Shown: positions 57,671-64,000 of the stretch, one piece after another
Position numbering within the stretch: the stretch's first letter is position 1
Layout of the letters: every line of letters starts with the position of its first letter
NCBI GenBank assembly: GCA_024336345.1
Contig: JANFOG010000009.1
Location: 1,612,001 to 1,676,000 of the forward strand
Origin: Mariannaea sp. PMI_226
Taxonomy: Eukaryota > Ascomycota > Sordariomycetes > Hypocreales > Nectriaceae
Reading direction: 5' to 3'
Length of the DNA stretch: 64,000 bases
The notes under the pieces: generated by a model
Told to the model about the DNA's origin: nothing
Seen by the model: the letters and a program-made list of their open reading frames with translations, nothing else
Databases searched by the model: none
Translations under genes and position numbers: made by a program

Positions 57671-60600
57671 CTGGCTTGAGATTGCCAGTCATGTGCTCGA
57701 GAGATCCCCAATCAAACTTGCTCTTGGCCCTTGACCAATCAATGTTTCTTTCGACAAGGCTCTCAGCCGTGTTTACCGCGAAGGGATTTCTTCTAAAAGG
57801 GTTCACCACTGCGGTCCGGTTTTCCATTGCGGAAGTGTATTCCACCGTGGGAGGCCTTGGCGGGAAAGGCATCCTCTCTGGCGGCATGAAGGGGTTCTTT
57901 TTCGCCTTTAGATCGCCAGTCCTGTGTTCGAGAGTGCCCCAATCAAATCTACTCTTGAGAGTTTCCCAATTAATCTTTCTTTCGAAAGGATTCGCAGCCT
58001 TGCTTACCGCAAAAGGATATTTTCTAGAATGGCTCCTCACTGCGGAAGTGCTTACTGCGAAAGGGTTTTGAGGGGCAGCGCTGTGAGCAGTAGGGTCTCG
58101 ATAATGCACAGATTGTGCAGTAGAGCTGGTGTTGTTCTGAAAAACGCTTCCAAAGGTAGACTGATATGCAGCATTATTTCCATGAGAGAATGCAGCACCA
58201 GGTGCGGAGAGATCGCCTTGATATCCCGACGGGAAGACGGGGGGGTTTTGTCTCGTGAATTCGGCTATCTCACGAACAAGTCGCTCCTCTTCAGCGAAGT
58301 CATCTGTCATATCCGTATCTTGGTCAATGCCCTGTTGCACATTGCCAAATCCAACAGCTGGCGCAAACGGATTCTGCGAGACTGTGTTAAAACCCGGGTC
58401 CATAGAACGGTTAATAAGATCGACCATGGCGGGTTGCATGGCGGGTTGCATGGCAGACTGCATGGCGGACTGCATGGCGAAATTCATGGCAGGTTGTATC
58501 GCAGGTTGCATAGTAGGAGGTTGCATGACCGGTTGTACGGCTGGGTTAGAGTTGCGAATCAAATCATCCTGAGCCCAGGCATTGTCGGGCTCTTGCTTGA
58601 GAGCTGCGTAAAGAAGTGACATATTTCTCTCGGGTTGGGGTAGATTCTGACCTGGCCTCTGAGTCTCAGGAGCCGCGTCGCTCATGGAAACATCTTGTTC
58701 CAGGCTTGCTTGAGGAGCCGGATGACCAATGACAATATTATCGGTGCCGTATTCTGTAATCTCCATGAGCGAGGGTACTGTATACTGATTCTGGGACTCA
58801 GGATTTGATTCAACAAGTGCCATTTGAGTTGGCAGTGTCGATTGCTGAAATTCATGGCCATCGTTGATGGCGAATTGTCCACCGAGGATTCCCGAGCTAG
58901 TGGCGTTGAAACCATAGGCAGTTGCATTATTATCCCCAGCCTGGAACGAGCTTCCTTGAAGGACCTCGTCTATAGATTGGCCGAATAGGTTACCATGAGT
59001 CGCAGGCGAAGGAGCCCAGGTTTGTGATACGCCTTCTTGGATTATCTCTTCAATAGCATTGTCCAGCATGGTTCTGAATGGTCCATGTTGACGATTAAAT
59101 TCTTGAGGATTGCTTGGATTCACTCCAACCTGGGAACGCTCCCAATCCAGGACTTGGGCACTTTTCGGATGCTCTTCATTGTTAGATTGCTCCTGGAGAA
59201 AGTCGGGTTGGGGAATTCGCTGAGGGAGATCCTGTCCGGGAATATTCAGTCCGGGATCATCTTCTCGGCGTCTCTTCTGTCCATGGCTTTGGGGAGAAGA
59301 AATCTCGGCTTGGGAAGGTCCTACCTCAGGGCTGAGAGGAGGACTAAATGGTAGGGGGATTATCTCAGCAAGGAGAAGAGTCTGGGCAGCCTCAGACAAC
59401 ACTTCTATAGGAACGACGGCTTCAGGTAATAGAAAAGGCTCATCTTGTGCTTGGGTTGTGAGAACTGGCTCCTCTGCAGGCACAGACAATTGAAGGGGTA
59501 AAAGCTTTCCTTCTTCAAGGATAGGAGTCGTAGGTACAAGCAAAGGTTCCAGCGGAGGCGAAGGCGGAAGAGGAATGACCAACGGGAGAAGTTCTTCCAC
59601 GATCACTGGCGATTGAGTAGCAGATGCGTTGGACCGCACTTTAGCCTTCATCGCACGTCGCACTGCCTCCTCCCGCTTGCGAAGTCGCTTCTCGGCAATC
59701 TTGTGTCGACGGGTTTCCCACTCCGCAAGCTTAAGCTTCTCGGCCAGAACCCTACGATGTTCCTTGTGGACGCGCGACTGATACTGCCAACGATCAGCTA
59801 TCCGACTGACCTTGCCCAGTCGACTTTCTGCAGCAACAACGCGATGGCGATAAGTGTTCAACGTGCCTTGATGCGAAGCTTCCATATCCTTGATCTTGGC
59901 GTTGAGCTCAATGTTTTGCAGATGGATTGGATCAATGGAGTTTCGCAAGCTTTGGTGAGTTTCCTTTTCTTTGTTGTATTTGTCCAGCAGCCTATTATAT
60001 TTCCCCTTGGCGTCTCTAATGGCTTCATTGCGTTTCTCTTCGACCTCTCGAGTAAGATTGGCGATGGACAAGTTTCGCTCGGAGAGGTCTATTTCAAGTC
60101 TTTTGCATCTTCTCTGTAGCGTCACTGAATGGGCCTTTTCGAGTTTGATATCTTTATGAAGACCTTCTTTTTCGAGGACCCATTCGGCACGACTGCCATT
60201 GACGCGCTTTGTCTCCTGTTCGAGTTGGTATTTCAGCTCCTGGATTATCATGCCAAGCTCGACCTCTTTGTCAACAGCTCTGCGTCGGGAGTTTGAGTTA
60301 CTCCTGTCTTCGGTCGGAATTGGATCTTTGGGTTTGACAATAACATAGGCCGCTCCCGGTGGTTTGATGGAGCTGTAAGGACGAGGGACAACTGGCTTAG
60401 TCTCTGGTGCTTTGCCTTTGTTTTTAGTTGGCTTGGTAGAGTCGGGGCTCTTCTGTGCGGTAGACTCAGAACTCTTCGATTTGTTAGAGTAGATGCTCGT
60501 AGATAGTCTTGTAGTTACCTTCAGGCTCCAGTAGTTTGCACGAAGTCTCCATACAACGAGCAGTGAGACGACGAGGCCAGAGACGATTATAATGGCATCG

Positions 60601-61016
60601 AAGATTACGGGCCCGCCGTAAACAAGCCAGAAGAAAAAGTGAGCCATAAACGAGCCAAAATTTATCTTGGAAGATATCGCCGCCCAATAGAGGCTCATTG
60701 GAACGCTCATGGAAAAGAATATTGTGGTAAAGATGATGCAAACACCCTGGGAGATGCGTACTAGGGAAGTGTCACTGAGGATTCTGGCAATCTCCTCGTA
60801 GCTGCTGGCGATGGGGGTTTTGCCGCGGGCATTTTCGGTATAGACGGTCTTGGTCACGTCAAACATTGTACGGGCGATATTCCAGTTCGAAGAGAAAAAG
60901 AGGATGAGCAAGCACCAGAACCATACACAGAAGTTCTGGAAGCGGATCATGCTGGGTGTTGGTCGAATGCGAATGGAGAACGGAATCCAGTAAGAATCCG
61001 GCTCCTGTTTCGCCAT
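57591..61016 (-). CDS. Membrane, coiled-coil and NPF-repeat protein, unknown function
   Basis: A 1141-residue single-exon protein from the Met at 61016 (MAKQEPDSYW); the frame is open upstream to 61136, but that part is Thr-rich and looks like leader sequence. In order: four hydrophobic segments at about 26-42, 88-110, 118-134 and 136-157; a basic linker; a long coiled coil at about 240-480; a Pro/Leu-rich stretch (PLPPSPPLEPLL); a disordered Gln/Asn/Met-rich part with MQPAMQ repeats; and six NPF motifs between about 880 and 1115. NPF is the known ligand of EH domains in endocytic adaptors. Two diverged copies of a FDWGTLEHRTGDLK-type unit precede the end. I recognise no family. A membrane scaffold or trafficking role is inference only. 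The end is defined by an amber codon (see continuation). Confidence 0.75.
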   Translation of the reverse strand: MAKQEPDSYWIPFSIRIRPTPSMIRFQNFCVWFWCLLILFFSSNWNIARTMFDVTKTVYTENARGKTPIASSYEEIARILSDTSLVRISQGVCIIFTTIFFSMSVPMSLYWAAISSKINFGSFMAHFFFWLVYGGPVIFDAIIIVSGLVVSLLVVWRLRANYWSLKVTTRLSTSIYSNKSKSSESTAQKSPDSTKPTKNKGKAPETKPVVPRPYSSIKPPGAAYVIVKPKDPIPTEDRSNSNSRRRAVDKEVELGMIIQELKYQLEQETKRVNGSRAEWVLEKEGLHKDIKLEKAHSVTLQRRCKRLEIDLSERNLSIANLTREVEEKRNEAIRDAKGKYNRLLDKYNKEKETHQSLRNSIDPIHLQNIELNAKIKDMEASHQGTLNTYRHRVVAAESRLGKVSRIADRWQYQSRVHKEHRRVLAEKLKLAEWETRRHKIAEKRLRKREEAVRRAMKAKVRSNASATQSPVIVEELLPLVIPLPPSPPLEPLLVPTTPILEEGKLLPLQLSVPAEEPVLTTQAQDEPFLLPEAVVPIEVLSEAAQTLLLAEIIPLPFSPPLSPEVGPSQAEISSPQSHGQKRRREDDPGLNIPGQDLPQRIPQPDFLQEQSNNEEHPKSAQVLDWERSQVGVNPSNPQEFNRQHGPFRTMLDNAIEEIIQEGVSQTWAPSPATHGNLFGQSIDEVLQGSSFQAGDNNATAYGFNATSSGILGGQFAINDGHEFQQSTLPTQMALVESNPESQNQYTVPSLMEITEYGTDNIVIGHPAPQASLEQDVSMSDAAPETQRPGQNLPQPERNMSLLYAALKQEPDNAWAQDDLIRNSNPAVQPVMQPPTMQPAIQPAMNFAMQSAMQSAMQPAMQPAMVDLINRSMDPGFNTVSQNPFAPAVGFGNVQQGIDQDTDMTDDFAEEERLVREIAEFTRQNPPVFPSGYQGDLSAPGAAFSHGNNAAYQSTFGSVFQNNTSSTAQSVHYRDPTAHSAAPQNPFAVSTSAVRSHSRKYPFAVSKAANPFERKINWETLKSRFDWGTLEHRTGDLKAKKNPFMPPERMPFPPRPPTVEYTSAMENRTAVVNPFRRNPFAVNTAESLVERNIDWSRAKSKFDWGSLEHMTGNLKPGKESSNRKPRKKRSNRRRGKKPSSTS
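58425..58520 (-). repeat. 12-bp CATGGCGGGTTG-type coding repeat (MQPA)
   Basis: About eight short units on the minus strand encode MQPAM/MQSAM tetrapeptides of the large NPF protein. The units vary by a few bases. Slippage here should change protein length among strains. Confidence 0.8.
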
Positions 61017-61599
61017 TTTGGCGGCAGTTGAGGCAGTTGTCTGGTAGGTTTTTGTAGTTGTTATGAGGGTAGTGGAAGTGTGAATGTTGATGTTGAATGT
61101 TGAAGTTGCAAAGAAAGAAATGCCAGCAACAAGCAAGCAGCGCGAGGCGTGATTTTGGGGTCAAGGCAATGCGCAAACAGGGCTGTGTTTTTGTTCTTCT
61201 GAATAAAGGTGGTTAAGTTGCATGAATGGAAAGAGAATACGCAGAGGGATTCCCCCATTCAGTTTACATTTACAGCTGTTTGCCATGGCTGACGGTTTGC
61301 ACTTGGCAGCTGTCGACACATCACTGAAGGTCATGGCGAATTGGGAGGCGGGAAGACTGGCGAAGTTATAGAAAACAGGCATGTTGGTTCTATCTCGTGA
61401 CCAATTGAAACGGGATGTAACCATTTTTTCTGTGTGTTGCAAGAGATATGCTTGAATTCGGTGCATCTTGTTCTGTGACAAAAGCAGACAGCAATCAGGG
61501 ACATAGTATCATGATGAAGAGCTGGATGTTGTTCAGCTGGTAGATGTTCAAGTGGGGCCTTGTTGGTCTCTAAGCTCCTTAAGGTAGTCTACAACCCAC

Positions 61600-61690
61600 T
61601 GTAGGTAGGTACCTGACCTAGCGTACCTGCCCTACCGTACCTGCCTACCTCCTAAGGTAAGGTGCCCAAGCAAATAAGGTACCTGAGAAA
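61600..61690. repeat. TACCTA / TAGGTA motif cluster
   Basis: GTAGGTAGGTACCTGACC, GTACCTGCCCTACC and CCTACCTCCTAAGGTAAGG occur head to tail within 90 bp, the densest of the clusters in this window. Confidence 0.75.
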
Positions 61691-62060
61691 CTCCCACGCG
61701 GCGCCCCACTGTCATTGCGCAACTGCAGCAGCTAGAACATTTGCCGTCCAAGGCAAGTGTTCAGAGGTCCATAGTTGCTCGCTTTGTGTTCCACTAGGCT
61801 AGCTTGATTCAAGGCAAGTGAAGCTGCGGCTCTTGATCATTTAGCTATCTATCACCTTGTCGCTCGAGGCAAAATAGCTAGGTAGGCGGCTTGCGAAGCG
61901 ACGGAGATTTAATGAGACTCGAAATAGGTTATTCATACGCTGCTGACCTTGGCTACCTAGGTATCCATATAGGGGCTTTGTGAGACAGGAACACGAGTGT
62001 ACGTGATTGTGATGTGGACGTGATGCGAATGCGAAGACAGTTTGCTCATGTTGTCGTGAA

Positions 62061-62097
62061 CATTTCACAACATTCACAACATTCACAACATTCACAT
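62061..62097. repeat. 9-bp CATTCACAA tandem repeat
   Basis: Four units, the first with one extra T and the last ending CAT. Read on the minus strand it gives the artefactual NVVNVVNVV peptide. Confidence 0.9.
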
Positions 62098-64000
62098 AGC
62101 AATGCATACACGACCAACTCAGTTTATCCGATAGTAGACTGAATATGTACCCAAATTACGATTATTATTTGGTTTTCCTCTTTTTCTTTTTATCAATTCC
62201 TCATAAAGGACCATGGGATGGTGGGGCACCTTCTTCGATCTCTGATCCGAATGAAGGTACCACTATCTTTCGTCAATAGACGCTCCCAAAGCTGATCTGG
62301 GTCTGACAAATACGAACCAGCTGCGCCATCCTCTCCAAACCACGGAATTGGAATTCAAATTCAAACCCACAAGGGTGTGAAGTCGGCCCTGTTCCTAATG
62401 CACCCAGTCACCCGTCATGAAGGAGAAGACTCATCAGGCGCTATGAATGGGCGACGACACCAAAAAAAATCACAAAAATGTCATTTCGGTGTGGATCGAG
62501 AGCGTTTGTAATAACGGAACTTGTTATTGTTCAAAACCAAACTGCTGGGACAATAACGGTACGAACGCCATGAATGCCGTCATCGATGCAGGATCATTTC
62601 AGCCACAGCAAAAGACCCGAATGCGAAGAGCAAAGCACAAATCATGCAGTCAGATTCCGCTGTAACCGCATTTTCCGCCCCGAGAATTCTCCCGATTATG
62701 TCCTGTGGCGTGTGGCTTGACGCCGCTTTCGGATTTCCATCGCAGAATTGCATGGGGCCAAAAAAAAAAAAAGGAAAAGGAAAAGCCAGCAACTGTAAGC
62801 TTCTTCAATTAACTACGAAACCTACGTGCGTACGTACGTATTTCGGGGTTTACAAAACGGTCGGGCTTTGAAATTTTCGGGGTTTAAAAAAGGAAAAAAG
62901 GAAAAACCCTCCGGGTACTGTACAATGTACAAAGCAACGTGGCCTATTGCCCCGATTGAATGAGAAAGGCAAATTGTAACTATCCGAGAAATCTTCCTTT
63001 CTTCTCTTGCGGCCTGGTGATCAAGCATCACCAGACCAGACCAAACTCACACACGGCCAGAGTTCGGGTGAAAAAAGGGCCAAGTCCCAACTTGAAGTCT
63101 TGCGAATGCGCTGGCACGCAGGCTGAAGCATATCCGAGCCCATTGTCCTCCCGACAATCCTGAATTTCCCTCAAATCCGACAGGATGGTTGCAACCCTAC
63201 GTAGTCATTCAGCCCTCGGGCCAAATCTGAGTGGTGATGACTGTCGGTGTATTATGAACTTCGCAGTAATTAGTAGATAGCTCGAAAGCTACAACGTATC
63301 CTCGGCTTCAGACCTGCTTTGCGAGTCGCACATAATTAAGCAAAGCTCCCCAACAACTCACGAAGCGCGCAAGGCAGCGCGGATCCGCTGAAAGCGTGCG
63401 GCTCCAGGTTTCCACTTCCCGACATTCCCCATGGTTAGGGGCGTAAGTGGCTTCCCCCCAAACCAGCAGTACGTATTGCAGGGCACTTGGGTTCGGCAGA
63501 TGGGAATGACGGGTATTACGAGCATTCAGGCAAATTAGGCACATAATTGCGACCGCCGAGCCTGCCATTTACGCGGGTACTGTACTGTTTGGGGGTAGGA
63601 CAGCGCATCTGATAAAGTTTGTCGCCGTCCTGCGCCACTGGTGCCCCATCCCATCTTTTTGTTTCTCCGGCGGCGAGTTGCGCGGTGACTATGGATTACA
63701 CCCCAGAGCCAAAAGGTTCAACTTTAGGCGAGTGCGTGGGTGAGAGCTAGAGTACGAAGAGCTGCCCCAGGTGCGGAATGGCGGCCAGATATCCTATCGG
63801 CGCGAAGCCACCTTGTGGTCTGTTCCGCCGCACCGGATGTTTGCCGGGGAGATCTTCGTCCTTGTTCCTGTTTGGAGTAGGCCCGACGGGAGGGTGTTCC
63901 AAGGGTCCGATAACTCCTATTGTCGAGAGCAAACAAACAAAATGTGCTCCACGTAATGACAAAGACCGGATTTTGCGAAAGCCATCTCAGAAATCACTCA

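Larger units (their letters stand above)
61017..64000. other. Right-end intergenic region, no gene supported
   Basis: About 3 kb holding the promoter of the NPF protein and then gene-free sequence. TACCTA/TAGGTA motifs cluster at 61600-61690 and again near 61880-61960. A 9-bp CATTCACAA tandem repeat lies at 62061-62097. The remaining frames near 62.4-63.9 kb do not look like proteins. A gene may begin beyond the right edge. Confidence 0.5.

Noticed and set aside
62061..62097. Possible CRISPR-like direct repeats
   Set aside because: The units are 9 bp and contiguous with no spacers, so this is a simple tandem repeat in a eukaryotic genome.

Overview
The window looks like nuclear DNA of a filamentous ascomycete (Pezizomycotina). 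Genes are widely spaced and carry short GT-AG introns of about 50-190 bp with CTAAC/CTGAC-like branch points. The proteins are fungal types: an Hce2-like effector, a GT15 mannosyltransferase, Hir1, an SRPK-like kinase and small secreted cysteine-rich proteins. Intergenic DNA is rich in TACCTA/TAGGTA motifs, microsatellites and pyrimidine tracts. A Hypocreales-like fungus is my guess from general character; the genus cannot be resolved from the sequence alone. I found no rRNA, tRNA, CRISPR array or bacterial-style operon.

Layout, left to right. 1-4.2 kb has no supported gene. 4.2-12 kb holds a LAMTOR1/Ego1-like lysosomal adaptor (minus), a Thr/Val-repeat secreted protein (plus), a type II membrane glycosyltransferase-like protein (plus) and a 104-residue secreted protein with 10 cysteines (minus). 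12.9-14.2 kb is a complete Tc1/mariner transposon with 37-bp perfect terminal inverted repeats, TA target duplication and an intact DD34E transposase. 16-18 kb is an MFS sugar transporter (minus). 22-31 kb carries a dynamin-like GTPase (minus), a GDP-mannose pyrophosphorylase alpha-like protein (plus) and a nucleotide-sugar transporter (minus). 35.4-36.7 kb is a GT15 mannosyltransferase-like gene (minus). 38.8-42 kb encodes the histone chaperone Hir1 (minus).

44-53 kb is more accessory in character. It holds an amidoligase-like protein (plus), an F-box-like protein (minus), a small six-cysteine secreted protein lying between AT-rich blocks (plus), and a broken SRPK-like kinase with a frameshift and an in-frame stop (plus). 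54.9-55.6 kb encodes an Hce2/Ecp2-like secreted protein (plus). 56.8-61 kb encodes a large unrecognised protein with four membrane segments, a coiled coil and many NPF motifs (minus). Its reading frame continues 253 codons past an amber codon that sits inside a 27-bp minisatellite.

Functional threads. GDP-mannose supply or regulation (GMPPA), nucleotide-sugar import into the Golgi, a GT15 mannosyltransferase and another glycosyltransferase-like protein all bear on glycan or cell-wall building, though they are spaced like ordinary genes and not as a tight cluster. Four short secreted proteins, two of them cysteine-rich, suggest host or microbe interaction. Exon structures were deduced by eye from splice signals, frame continuity and family conservation; no transcript evidence was available.
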